Shown: positions 44,051 to 52,569 of the stretch, piece by piece
Numbering within the stretch: the first letter of the stretch is position 1
Layout: each line of letters opens with the position of its first letter
Origin: an uncultured Oscillospiraceae bacterium
GTDB taxonomy: Bacteria; Bacillota; Clostridia; Oscillospirales; Oscillospiraceae
Assembly: GCA_934646185.1 (NCBI GenBank)
Contig: CAKUEH010000012.1
Location: 5,359 to 69,358 of the forward strand
Reading direction: 5' to 3'
Length of the DNA stretch: 64,000 bases
Made by a program: the position numbers and the translations under genes
The notes under the pieces: model-generated
Database searches by the model: none
The model's input: only the letters and a program-made list of their open reading frames with translations
Told to the model about the DNA's origin: nothing

Positions 44051-44057
<7 letters not shown>
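40644..44057 (-). CDS. FtsX-like ABC permease with very long extracellular coiled coil
   Basis: The 1137-residue permease opens with a membrane segment (about 18-40), an extracellular domain, then about 350 residues of alanine/glutamate/lysine/glutamine heptads (roughly 260-600; many LADAKQQL-like repeats), and a C-terminal half with FtsX/MacB-type membrane segments and the ending RKIRAVDMSQALKSIE. This build is common in clostridial FtsX-family exporters and bacteriocin- or lantibiotic-related systems. The start at 44057 overlaps the ATPase gene end by seven bases; a second ATG at 44045 is possible. Confidence 0.9.
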
Positions 44058-44761
<704 letters not shown>

Positions 44762-45211
44762 ACCCCCTCCTGTGGATCCTTTCGAATAATATATTATGGC
44801 ATACCGCTTCCTGTTTTGCTTGAATAATCCATGAACGCGGGGCCTGAAAATACTTTTTCTTGCTTTTGCCGCAGAACGATGGTACTATAAAATTATAAAA
44901 TAATTGGGAGGATCTGATTCAACGTCCGAGGGCATTGACAGGGTGTCTAAAAAAGTCTGATTTTCATGAAACGATGCAAAAAGCACTGCCCGTGTAGGGG
45001 CCGATGCCCACATCGGCCCATTGGGAAGCTGCGAATTTGCCGCAGATTTCCGTAAAAACAGTGCGATCTGCCGGGCCGATGTGGGCATCGGCCCCTACGA
45101 ACAAACCAGAGAAATTGCAGCATGAAACAGACAAAGTGATTTTTTTGACAGTCTCTCAGCGCGCAAGGGCATTGGATCGGCGGTCCCCTGACAAAAAAAG
45201 GAGCGGTCCTT
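44762..45211. other. Intergenic region with repeat copy 2
   Basis: Besides the repeat at 44994-45098, the stretch shows TTGCTT-N17-TACTAT on the plus strand near 44862-44890, followed by GGGAGG near 44910 but no convincing open frame. The following bases include short codons that soon stop, so a decayed gene start is possible. Confidence 0.4.
44994..45098 (+). repeat. GTAGGGGC-family intergenic repeat, copy 2
   Basis: 26-bp inverted arms (44994-45019 and 45073-45098) match those at 19060-19165, enclosing a diverged interior that aligns with copy 1 in reverse orientation. Similarity extends left to about 44940, where GTGTC and CTGATTTTCA are shared. The size and terminal inverted repeats suggest a non-autonomous mobile element. 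Confidence 0.88.
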
Positions 45212-46318
45212 TTGGCAAAACAGATCACGCGCATCGTGCTGACCGGCGGGCCTGCCGCGGGCAAGACGACGCTCATCAGCCGCATTCTCAAGGAATTCAA
45301 GCAGGACGAGGGCTGGAAGGTCATCACCATCCCCGAGACCGCGACGGAGCTCATCTCCGGCTTCGGTATCAAGCCCTTCGGCGGCTGCGTGTCCATGCTG
45401 GACTTTCAGGATTTTGTCGTCTCCGACCAGCTGCACAAGGAGCAGCTCGCGCTCAAGGCGGCGCAGATGGTGCCGGAGGAGCACGTCATCGTGCTGTACG
45501 ACCGCGCGCTCTTCGACGATAAGGCCTATATCTCCGACGAGGAATTCCGTCAGGTGCTCGCGCGTTTCGGCCTGACCGAGCAGCAGGCGCTTTCCCACTA
45601 TGACGCGGTTCTGCACCTCGTCTCCTGCGCCAAGGGCGCGGAGTTTGCCTACAATTTCGGCAACGAAGCGCGCTATGAGCCGCTGGAGCTTGCGCGGGAG
45701 AAGGACGATCTGACGCTGCGCGCATGGCGCGCGCACCCGAATCTGCGCGTCATCGACAATTCTGTCGATTTTGAGGACAAGATCGCGCGCGGCCTGCGCG
45801 CCGTCTACGAGGCTCTCGGCCGTCCCACGCAGCAGGAGGTCTGGCACAAATACCTCATCGCGCTGCCCACGCTCCAGACGCTCGAGCAGACGTATCACGC
45901 TGCCAGCATTGACATGATGCAGACCTATCTCACCCGCGCCAACCCCAACATCGTCCGCCGCGTCCGCCAGCAGAAAAACGGCGGGGATTATCTCTATTTC
46001 TATACGGAAAAGCGCACGACCGGCTCCGGTCAGTGGGAGACGGAGAAGCCGATCTCCGAAAAGGAGTACATCCGCTATCTCATGGAGGGCGACACGAGCC
46101 TGCACACCGTCCACAAGACGAAGTACCGCTTCGTCTATCACGGCTGCCGGTTCGAGATCGACGTGTATCCGTTTTCGCAGGACCGGGCCATCATGCGCGC
46201 CGCGCTGCCGGAAGACGCGCCCGCGCTCACCGCGCCGCCCGAGATCACTATCCTCCGCGAGGTCACCGGCGACCCCGCCTATAAAAACCGTCAGCTGGCA
46301 AAAAATCAGAGACTGTAA
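45212..46318 (+). CDS. AAA-family ATPase/kinase fused to a CYTH-like domain
   Basis: The 368-residue protein starts with a P-loop nucleotide kinase domain of the AAA_28 type (P-loop TGGPAAGKTT at 11-20; ETATELISGFG; VLYDRALFDDKAYIS), followed by a CYTH-like triphosphate-tunnel domain (about 215-350; RVRQQKNGGDYLYFYTEK and TKYRFVYHGCRFEIDVY). Proteins with this layout exist across bacteria and in eukaryotes (TTD14-like), mostly uncharacterised. The start is TTG at 45212 with AAGGAG nine bases upstream. The substrate is not predictable; a polyphosphorylated small molecule is the natural guess. Confidence 0.8.
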   Translation: MAKQITRIVLTGGPAAGKTTLISRILKEFKQDEGWKVITIPETATELISGFGIKPFGGCVSMLDFQDFVVSDQLHKEQLALKAAQMVPEEHVIVLYDRALFDDKAYISDEEFRQVLARFGLTEQQALSHYDAVLHLVSCAKGAEFAYNFGNEARYEPLELAREKDDLTLRAWRAHPNLRVIDNSVDFEDKIARGLRAVYEALGRPTQQEVWHKYLIALPTLQTLEQTYHAASIDMMQTYLTRANPNIVRRVRQQKNGGDYLYFYTEKRTTGSGQWETEKPISEKEYIRYLMEGDTSLHTVHKTKYRFVYHGCRFEIDVYPFSQDRAIMRAALPEDAPALTAPPEITILREVTGDPAYKNRQLAKNQRL

Positions 46319-46351
46319 AAACCGGCCGCCCGCGTTAAAAACGCGGGCGGC
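46316..46351. terminator. Bidirectional terminator between the AAA-CYTH and HAD genes
   Basis: Stem GCCGCCCGCGT/ACGCGGGCGGC with a TAAAA loop; the minus strand continues CGGTTTTTAC. Confidence 0.78.
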
Positions 46352-46356
46352 GCTGT

Positions 46357-47010
46357 TTATTCGTCCAGAAGCCGGTCGAGGTCGGCGACGGTCTTGCAGT
46401 AGAAATCGCAGTTTTGCCGCATGAACCGCTCAATCTCCGGGATGTCGTTCGCCCAGCCGGCGGCGGCAAAGGGAACGCCTGCGGCGCGCGCCATGTCATA
46501 GCCGGGCTTCAGATCGTCGACGACGAGAAGCTCCTGCGGCTTGAGGCCGAAGCGCTCCATGATCCTGTCCAGCGGCCAGGTGTGCGGCTTGCGCTGCTCG
46601 GGCGGCTGCTCCCAGCCGAAGATGATATCCGGCTCCGGCAGACCATTTTCACGGTAGTCGCGTTCGATGTTTTCACGCATGGAGTGCGAGACGACGGCGA
46701 TGTACCCGCCCTCGTCCCTGTGCCGCCGCAGGATCTCGCGGATGCCGGGGTAGGCGTCCGGCACGCGCGTGCGCACCCAGTCCTGCCAGAAGCGGAATTC
46801 GCCTTCGAGCTCTTCCTCCGAAAAGCCGAGCTCGCCGGTAAACAGCGCCATGATGCCGGGGTCGAAGTTTTTGCGGAAATACTCCTCCAGCGTATACGAC
46901 GCCTCCGGGCGCACGAGCTTTAAATAGGCGAGGAACGACGGGAAATGGATGGTGGCGGTGCTGTTGACCGTGGTGTCGTCATGATCCATGACCAGACATC
47001 TGAAGCGCAA
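46357..47010 (-). CDS. HAD family hydrolase
   Basis: The 217-residue protein is a HAD phosphatase: motif I DHDDT (nucleophile D9, acid D11), a helical cap, motif II VVSHSM and motif IV LLVVDDLKPGYDMA. An asparagine-rich N-terminal region follows motif I. The start is TTG at 47010 with AGGAGG eight bases upstream. The substrate is unknown. Confidence 0.85.
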   Translation of the reverse strand: MRFRCLVMDHDDTTVNSTATIHFPSFLAYLKLVRPEASYTLEEYFRKNFDPGIMALFTGELGFSEEELEGEFRFWQDWVRTRVPDAYPGIREILRRHRDEGGYIAVVSHSMRENIERDYRENGLPEPDIIFGWEQPPEQRKPHTWPLDRIMERFGLKPQELLVVDDLKPGYDMARAAGVPFAAAGWANDIPEIERFMRQNCDFYCKTVADLDRLLDE

Positions 47011-47041
47011 GGCGGAACCCTCCTGTCAGTCTTTTTCTGAC

Positions 47042-47070
47042 ATCATACCAGCTTGCTCGGCGCTTCGCAA
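47042..47070 (-). promoter_or_regulatory. Promoter of the HAD gene
   Basis: Minus strand: TTGCGA (47070-47065), 17-bp spacer, TATGAT (47047-47042). A small stem TGTCAG/CTGACA lies next to the ribosome binding site. Confidence 0.72.
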
Positions 47071-47104
47071 GGAAAATCGCCAAATCTTATTTTTTTATGA
47101 AGAA

Positions 47105-47133
47105 TTGCTATTTTTAAAAAGCTGTGCTATCAT
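47105..47133 (+). promoter_or_regulatory. Promoter of the SH3-domain membrane protein gene
   Basis: TTGCTA (47105-47110), 17-bp spacer ending TGC, TATCAT (47128-47133). Confidence 0.7.
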
Positions 47134-47203
47134 AATCATGAATATACTGCGCGGAGTCTATCCCCGCGCTTCGCAGCCCCGAACACAACATGGAGGTACG
47201 GCT

Positions 47204-48556
47204 ATGAACAGAAGAAGAAAGCAAAGCATCTGGCTGCGCAGAAATCTGCCGCTGCTGATCGCGGTCGCGGCGCTCGTGCTGCTGGTGCTCATCATTGTGC
47301 TGGTCGCGCGCGGCTGCTCCAAGGGCAGCGACACCGTGATTCAGGCCAAAGCGTTTTCCACCGGCACGACCATCGATCTGCCCCTGTCCGCCGAGCTCAA
47401 CGAGTCGGACTTTGTCTCCTACGGCGGATATCAGTTCACGACAAAGAAAAAGCTGAGCGCCCTGAGTAAGCTCATCACCAAGAACAACGACGGCGTTACC
47501 GCCGAGACCTATACCAACAGCTACGGCGACTGCGGCGTCTATACAAAGCCGAACGAGTCCGGCGGAACGGACACCTGGTGCCTGTATGTCAAGGACCCGA
47601 AGAACACCAACGAGCAGTGGTATTTCTTCATGGGCGAGCACCGCGAGATCGCGCTCGATTCCGGCACGCTCGATATGCTCCTGCCGCTGCACCTCATCAC
47701 GGACGCGTCGCTGCGCGATACGATGTTCGCCGCGATCCAGCCGGGCACGCCGTATACCTGCGGCGTCAGCAAGCTGCCCGACGGGCAGACGCTCTCCGGC
47801 ATGTTCCGCACGTTCTACGAATCCTCCGGCCTCTACACCGTCACGACCAGCGACAAGGGCTTCACGCTCGTCCCGCGCGGCACGTCGCAGGAGCTGATGT
47901 TCCAGTTTGACGAGCAGGACACGAACGGCCAGTTCATGATCACCGTCCCGCAGGCCGCCGAGCCGCAGCCCAGCACGAGCGCCGTCGTGACCTACGGCAA
48001 GGACGATCCCGTGACGCTGCCCGAAATCGATGCGGCAGAATTGTCCGCTGTGCTGATCGAGGCCAACTATAAAAAGACCGGCAAGACGGCGGAGTATCAG
48101 TACACCGTCGATGTGGACGGCCAGATCTACGAGGTCGCGCTCGACTGGAAGGACAACACCTGGAACGGCTCTGTGCGCTATAACGGACAGGTCGCCATGC
48201 TCGTCACCAAGAGCAGCTGCACCATCGCGTCCATCTTTGCCTCCAACCATCTCGGCGGCACGCCGGAGCGCGACACGGCCAAGTGGCCCGCCGACGTGCA
48301 GGAGCTTACCATCACGCCGAAGGCCGAAAGCATGGCCACGACGAATGATGTGAATGTGCGTACCGCTCCGTCGACCAACAGCGACGTCCTCATGACCATG
48401 CCGACCGACACGGTCGTCGCTGTCACCGGCGTCTCGGACGAGACGGACGACGGCGCCTGGTACGAGATCTGGTACAACGAGGTCTGCGCGTACCTGAACG
48501 CCAAATACGTCAAATCCATCCGCGCCACCGGAGTTTCAACGCCGACGAACGGCTGA
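47204..48556 (+). CDS. Membrane-anchored extracellular protein with C-terminal SH3 domain
   Basis: The 450-residue protein has a basic start, one membrane segment (about 15-36), a long extracellular region without a family I recognise (about 40-375), and a C-terminal bacterial SH3 domain (about 380-440; NDVNVRTAPSTNSDVLMTM and CAYLNAKYVK). Such SH3 domains bind peptidoglycan or peptides. TGGAGG lies seven bases before the ATG at 47204; an earlier in-frame ATG would put the promoter inside the gene. It resembles in plan the anchored DUF4015 protein at 12436. Confidence 0.78.
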   Translation: MNRRRKQSIWLRRNLPLLIAVAALVLLVLIIVLVARGCSKGSDTVIQAKAFSTGTTIDLPLSAELNESDFVSYGGYQFTTKKKLSALSKLITKNNDGVTAETYTNSYGDCGVYTKPNESGGTDTWCLYVKDPKNTNEQWYFFMGEHREIALDSGTLDMLLPLHLITDASLRDTMFAAIQPGTPYTCGVSKLPDGQTLSGMFRTFYESSGLYTVTTSDKGFTLVPRGTSQELMFQFDEQDTNGQFMITVPQAAEPQPSTSAVVTYGKDDPVTLPEIDAAELSAVLIEANYKKTGKTAEYQYTVDVDGQIYEVALDWKDNTWNGSVRYNGQVAMLVTKSSCTIASIFASNHLGGTPERDTAKWPADVQELTITPKAESMATTNDVNVRTAPSTNSDVLMTMPTDTVVAVTGVSDETDDGAWYEIWYNEVCAYLNAKYVKSIRATGVSTPTNG

Positions 48557-48584
48557 TCAGACTGTAAAACAAAAATCAATCCCG

Positions 48585-48616
48585 CAGGGGCCGGCAAACG
48601 CCGGCCCCTGTTTTTC
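48585..48616 (+). terminator. Terminator of the SH3-domain protein gene
   Basis: Stem CAGGGGCCGGC/GCCGGCCCCTG with an AAAC loop, followed by five T. Confidence 0.92.
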
Positions 48617-48620
48617 TGTG

Positions 48621-48808
48621 ATGCACTGGCACGGGAGCGCTCAAGGCTCCCCTTGGGCTCAAGGGGAGCTGTCAGCGAAGCTGACTGAGGGGATTCGAAC
48701 GCCGCAAATTCCGGAGTGCTCTGAACCTTGCAACAAATCCCCTCCGTCATTTGCTGACGCAAATGCCACCTCCCCTTACCATGCGGGGCATGGCAAGGGG
48801 AGGCTTGG
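48621..48808 (+). repeat. CTCCCCTT-family structured repeat, copy C
   Basis: The longest copy with 55978-56166 (which is inverted). It begins ACTGGCACGGGAGCGC, then carries the same hairpins as copy B, the GGGGATTCGAAC block and the terminal hairpin. Both long copies share the left extension, so the full element is about 185 bases. Confidence 0.9.
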
Positions 48809-48908
48809 GTGCATACGGATTCGCTATAAGTTTTCAATAAAACCGTGCATTCCGCGGGTGGACAGAGCCCTGCCCCTACCAACTGCGCTTGCGCCTTTGC
48901 TTTTCATC
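48809..48908. other. Intergenic remainder with a repeat fragment
   Basis: Contains GTGGACAGAGCCCTGCCCCTAC (about 48857-48880), a fragment of the GTAGGGGC family in inverse form, and nothing else recognised. Together with copy C it fills the gap upstream of the cupin gene. Confidence 0.5.
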
Positions 48909-48937
48909 TTGCGGAATCATCGGCTGTGCGGTATGAT
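48909..48937 (+). promoter_or_regulatory. Promoter of the cupin-HAD pair
   Basis: TTGCGG (48909-48914), 17-bp spacer, TATGAT (48932-48937). Confidence 0.7.
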
Positions 48938-48987
48938 AAACAAATAAAATTCAGACAGAAGCCATTGCGCGTGAAAGGAGCATTATT

Positions 48988-49425
48988 ATGAGCACTGTCA
49001 GCAGAGAAGTCTTTGAACAGCAGGACGCGTTCGGGATCGGCGCGCCGAACGACGCGTATGCGCAGTATTTTACCGGTCAGTCCTATCTGAAGCCGCTGAC
49101 CGCGCCCGGGGCCTGTCCTGTGTTTCTGGCCAACGTGACCTTTGAGCCGGGCTGCCGGAACAACTGGCACATCCACCACGCAAGCAAAGGCGGCGGACAG
49201 CTGCTGATCTGCACGGCCGGAGAGGGCTGGTATCAGGAGGAGGGCAAGAGCGCCGTGAGCCTGACGCCCGGCATGGTCGTCACCATCCCGGCGGAGGTCA
49301 AGCACTGGCACGGGGCGAAGGCGAACAGCTGGTTCAGCCACATCGCCGTCGAGGTCCCCGGTGAGAACACCCGGAACGAATGGTGCGAGCCGGTTTCGGA
49401 TGAGGAATATGTCAAGCTCGGCTGA
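48988..49425 (+). CDS. Cupin domain-containing protein
   Basis: The 145-residue protein is a single cupin barrel. Likely metal ligands are H61 and H63 (NNWHIHHA) and H106 or H108 (VKHWHG). This form is common in small cupins found beside carboxymuconolactone decarboxylase-like genes, none of which is adjacent here. AAAGGAG precedes the ATG. Its stop lies 11 bases before the HAD gene start. Confidence 0.88.
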   Translation: MSTVSREVFEQQDAFGIGAPNDAYAQYFTGQSYLKPLTAPGACPVFLANVTFEPGCRNNWHIHHASKGGGQLLICTAGEGWYQEEGKSAVSLTPGMVVTIPAEVKHWHGAKANSWFSHIAVEVPGENTRNEWCEPVSDEEYVKLG

Positions 49426-49436
49426 TGGGAGACACG

Positions 49437-50081
49437 ATGGGTTGGGATGTTTTATTATTTGATCTGGACGGAACGCTGACGGATTCCGGGCCGGGGATCA
49501 TGCACGCGGCCGGGACCGCGCTGGCGTCCTTCGGGATCACCGGGCTGCGCGAGCGGGAGCTGCGATACTTTGTCGGCCCGCCGCTGGTCGAGTCGTTCGC
49601 GGTCTATCTGCCGCAGGCGGACGTTCAGACGGCCATCGACCGCTTCCGCGCGTACTACCGCGAGACGGGCTGGCTGGAAAACGAGCCGTATCCCGGCGTG
49701 CGGGAGTGCCTGCAGGCGCTGCGGGCGGCAGGGAAGCGGATGTACGTCGCCACGTCCAAGCTCGAGAGCATGGCGCGGCAGGTGCTGATGCATTTTGACC
49801 TGATGCGGTATTTTGACGGCGTGTGCGGCGGACTGGCCGACGACCCGGAGGCCGGGAAGAAGGTCAGCGTCGTGCGCCGCGCGCTGCGCGAGGCGGGCTG
49901 CACTGAGCCCTCCCGCGCCATTTTGTCCGGCGACCGGGAATATGATATTTACGGCGGCCACGCGGCCGGTGTTCAGACCGTCGGCGTGCTCTATGGCTAC
50001 GGCAGCCGGGAGGAGCTGGAGGCTGCCGGGGCGGACTATCTGGCGCAGACGCCGGAGGCGCTGCTGGCGCTTCTGCTGTGA
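49437..50081 (+). CDS. HAD family hydrolase (phosphoglycolate phosphatase-like)
   Basis: The 214-residue protein has motif I LLFDLDGTLTDSGPGI, a helical cap of the IA type, motif II VATSKLESMA and motif IV LSGDREYDIYGGHAAG. These match the Gph/PpaX group. The start at 49437 has GGGAG five bases upstream; an ATG at 49425 overlaps the cupin stop (TGATG) but lacks a site. It is probably co-transcribed with the cupin. The substrate is not certain. Confidence 0.85.
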   Translation: MGWDVLLFDLDGTLTDSGPGIMHAAGTALASFGITGLRERELRYFVGPPLVESFAVYLPQADVQTAIDRFRAYYRETGWLENEPYPGVRECLQALRAAGKRMYVATSKLESMARQVLMHFDLMRYFDGVCGGLADDPEAGKKVSVVRRALREAGCTEPSRAILSGDREYDIYGGHAAGVQTVGVLYGYGSREELEAAGADYLAQTPEALLALLL

Positions 50082-50099
50082 TTTTTCCGGTAAACACGC

Positions 50100-50128
50100 T
50101 TGTAAACGGGCAGATTCTGTGATAAACT
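50100..50128 (+). promoter_or_regulatory. Promoter of prfC
   Basis: TTGTAA (50100-50105), 17-bp spacer, TAAACT (50123-50128). The leader to the prfC start is about 90 bases. Confidence 0.75.
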
Positions 50129-50160
50129 AAACCAGTTGTGTATAAATAAAGAAATGATTT

Positions 50161-50178
50161 GGAGGGCGACCCATGTAG
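50161..50178 (+). promoter_or_regulatory. Start-stop mini-ORF (ATG-TAG) in the prfC leader
   Basis: GGAGGG (50161-50166), six bases, ATG (50173-50175) and at once TAG (50176-50178). This is a well-placed ribosome binding site on a one-codon frame, 46 bases before the prfC ATG. The same flank, ATTTGGAGG, is repeated in front of prfC itself. Ribosomes that initiate here meet a stop codon in the A site on their first step. A role in feedback control by release-factor activity is inferred. Confidence 0.55.
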
Positions 50179-50224
50179 CGGCTGACGATTCAATCAAAAA
50201 CAAACTGAATTTGGAGGAACATAC

Positions 50225-51808
50225 ATGGCATCCCTGAAAGAAGAGATCTCCCGGCGCAGAACGTTTGCGATCATTTCGCACCCCGACGCCGGTAAAACGA
50301 CCCTGACGGAAAAATTCCTGCTCTACGGCGGGGCCATCGCGCAGGCGGGCGCGGTCAAGGGCAAGAAGAATTCCCGCGCCGCCGTGTCCGACTGGATGGA
50401 GATCGAGAAGCAAAGAGGCATCTCGGTCACCTCGTCCGTCATGCAGTTCCAGTACGAGGGCTTCTGCATCAACATTCTCGACACCCCCGGCCATCAGGAC
50501 TTTTCCGAGGACACCTACCGCACGCTCATGGCGGCGGACTCCGCCGTCATGGTCATCGACGGCGCGAAGGGCGTCGAGCCGCAGACCAGAAAGCTCTTCA
50601 AGGTCTGCGCCATGCGCCATATCCCGATCTTTACGTTTGTCAATAAGATGGACCGCGAGGCGCGCGATCCGTTTGAGCTGCTGGACGAGTTGGAAAACGA
50701 GCTCGGCATCGAGACGTATGCCTGCAACTGGCCCATGGGCTCCGGCCGGGAATTCCAGGGCGTGTACGACCGCCGTTCCAGCCAGCTGATCTTCTTTTCC
50801 GGCGTGTCCGGCAAGAACCGCGCGGACAAGATGGAAATTGATCTGTACGACCCGCAGGTCGCGCAGCTCATCGGCGAAAAGCGGCATCAGCAGCTGATCG
50901 ACGATGTGGAGCTGCTCGGCGCGGGCCGGGAATTCGATCTGGACGAGGTGCGCGCGGGCCGTCTTTCGCCGGTGTTCTTCGGCTCGGCGCTGACGAATTT
51001 CGGCGTAGAGCCGTTCCTGGAGGAATTCCTGCGCATGACGCCGAGCCCTCTGCCGCGCGAGGCCGACTGCGGCGTGATCGACACGTTCAGCCCGGACTTT
51101 TCCGCGTTCGTCTTTAAAATTCAGGCGAACATGAACAAGGCCCACCGCGACCGGCTGGCCTTCATGCGCATCTGCTCCGGCCAGTTCCAGCGCGACGCGG
51201 AATATTATCATGTCCAGAGCGGCAAGAAAATGCGCCTGTCGCAGCCGCAGCAGCTCATGGCCTCCGAGCGCGAGATCGTCGACGAGGCGTATGCGGGCGA
51301 TATCATCGGCGTGTTCGACCCCGGCATTTTCTCCATCGGCGACACCATCACCGTGCCGGGCAAAAAATTCAAGTTCGGCGGCATCCCGACCTTCGCGCCG
51401 GAGCACTTTGCCAGAGTCAGCGCCAAAGACTCCATGAAGCGCAAGCAGTTCCTCAAGGGAACGGAGCAGATCGCGCAGGAGGGCGCCATCCAGATCTTCA
51501 AGGTGCCGAATTCCGGCATGGAGGAGGTCATCGTCGGCGTCGTCGGCACGCTGCAGTTCGACGTCTTCCAATACCGCATGAAGGCCGAATACGGCGTCGA
51601 CCTGCGCATGCAGCAGCTGCCGTATGAGCAGCTGCGGTTCATCACCAAAGCGCCGGTCACGGATCTGAAGGATCTGTACCTGTCCACCGACGCCGAGCTT
51701 CTCGAGGACTACCGCGGCCGGAGCCTTCTGGTCTTCGCCTCGCAGTGGTCGATCAACTTCATCCTCAAACGCAACCCCGGCCTCGAGCTGTCGGAGACAG
51801 CGCAGTAA
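50225..51808 (+). CDS. prfC: Peptide chain release factor 3
   Basis: The 527-residue GTPase removes RF1 and RF2 from the ribosome after peptide release. G1 is SHPDAGKTT (18-26), G3 DTPGHQDF (86-93) and G4 NKMD (140-143); the length and the RF3-specific insert FSGVSGKNR fit. GGAGGAACATAC precedes the ATG. It has its own promoter, an unusual start-stop mini-ORF in the leader, and a terminator. Confidence 0.96.
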   Translation: MASLKEEISRRRTFAIISHPDAGKTTLTEKFLLYGGAIAQAGAVKGKKNSRAAVSDWMEIEKQRGISVTSSVMQFQYEGFCINILDTPGHQDFSEDTYRTLMAADSAVMVIDGAKGVEPQTRKLFKVCAMRHIPIFTFVNKMDREARDPFELLDELENELGIETYACNWPMGSGREFQGVYDRRSSQLIFFSGVSGKNRADKMEIDLYDPQVAQLIGEKRHQQLIDDVELLGAGREFDLDEVRAGRLSPVFFGSALTNFGVEPFLEEFLRMTPSPLPREADCGVIDTFSPDFSAFVFKIQANMNKAHRDRLAFMRICSGQFQRDAEYYHVQSGKKMRLSQPQQLMASEREIVDEAYAGDIIGVFDPGIFSIGDTITVPGKKFKFGGIPTFAPEHFARVSAKDSMKRKQFLKGTEQIAQEGAIQIFKVPNSGMEEVIVGVVGTLQFDVFQYRMKAEYGVDLRMQQLPYEQLRFITKAPVTDLKDLYLSTDAELLEDYRGRSLLVFASQWSINFILKRNPGLELSETAQ

Positions 51809-51826
51809 GCGCGGGTTCAGGCATAA

Positions 51827-51869
51827 AAGGCTCCCTCTCTTACTTTAGACGGGGGAGCCTTGTTTGTTT
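51827..51869 (+). terminator. Terminator of prfC
   Basis: Stem AAGGCTCCC/GGGAGCCTT with an 17-base loop, then GTTTGTTT. The T run is interrupted, so strength is moderate. Confidence 0.65.
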
Positions 51870-51933
51870 ATCCAAAACATTTATGCCGGATTTCCGCCCC
51901 TACCGGCTGCGCTCCGTTTTGGCCGAGGGAGCT

Positions 51934-52506
51934 TTATACCTGCGGGATCGCCCCAAACACCCGGCGCACGCCGAGCCTGCGCAGGAGCGTGAGCTTTTCC
52001 CGGCACGTTTCCTCTGTGTCGAACAGGAGAACGCGCGCGGCTCCGGCCTCGTCCCGGAAAAAGCAGTAGCGGCAGGCGAGCTCCGGGGAGAAGTGCGACG
52101 GATGCCGCGCGATCAGCGCGTCTGCCGCGGTCTCGTCCAGCGGCGTCCCGACGCCGGAGGGGCAGGGGACGGGGAACAGCATGCGGATGGGCGCGAGATA
52201 CACCCAGAGCCGGTCGCCCCAGACCGGGAGCAGCGCGCGCAGATACCCCTCCAGACTGCCGCCGGAGATCTGCGTGTCGCACCAGACGGCGGGCGCGTCC
52301 GGCGCGGCGGTCTGCACGGGCTGCAAAAGCCGCGTGTCGCGGCAGTCCGGCGCTTCGCAGAACAGAAAGCCCCCGCCGAATTCCGCGGGCGGCACAGTCC
52401 CCGGCGCGAGCAGATACAGCTCCGCGGCGGGCGCTTTTTTTTCCTCGTCAAAGCCCGCAATGCCGCAGCCGGAGGCAGAACCGGACGGAAATGGATACAG
52501 AATCAT
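51934..52506 (-). CDS. Hypothetical protein, no family recognised
   Basis: The 190-residue protein opens MILYPFPSGSASGCGIAGF and is rich in proline, alanine and arginine, with eight scattered cysteines and no membrane segment. Two stretches look structured: LWVYLAPIRMLFPVPCPSG and CRYCFFRDEAGAARVLLFD. It ends GVRRVFGAIPQV. AAGGCGG lies upstream of the ATG at 52506. The divergent yqeG promoter's -35 overlaps this start codon, so the two genes may compete. It is probably a lineage-restricted cytoplasmic protein. Confidence 0.6.
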   Translation of the reverse strand: MILYPFPSGSASGCGIAGFDEEKKAPAAELYLLAPGTVPPAEFGGGFLFCEAPDCRDTRLLQPVQTAAPDAPAVWCDTQISGGSLEGYLRALLPVWGDRLWVYLAPIRMLFPVPCPSGVGTPLDETAADALIARHPSHFSPELACRYCFFRDEAGAARVLLFDTEETCREKLTLLRRLGVRRVFGAIPQV

Positions 52507-52534
52507 GGACAAGCCGCCTTTCCTGTGATATAAT
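52506..52534 (+). promoter_or_regulatory. Promoter of yqeG
   Basis: TGGACA (52506-52511), 17-bp spacer, TATAAT (52529-52534). The -35 box overlaps the start codon of the divergent hypothetical gene. Confidence 0.8.
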
Positions 52535-52569
52535 GCTATGTGTAAAATTATGAAGTTGCAGGAAAAGCT

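Noticed and set aside
44890..45000. Short gene after GGGAGG at about 44910
   Set aside because: No ATG, GTG or TTG at a suitable distance opens a frame of useful length; it stops at the GTGTAG of the repeat.
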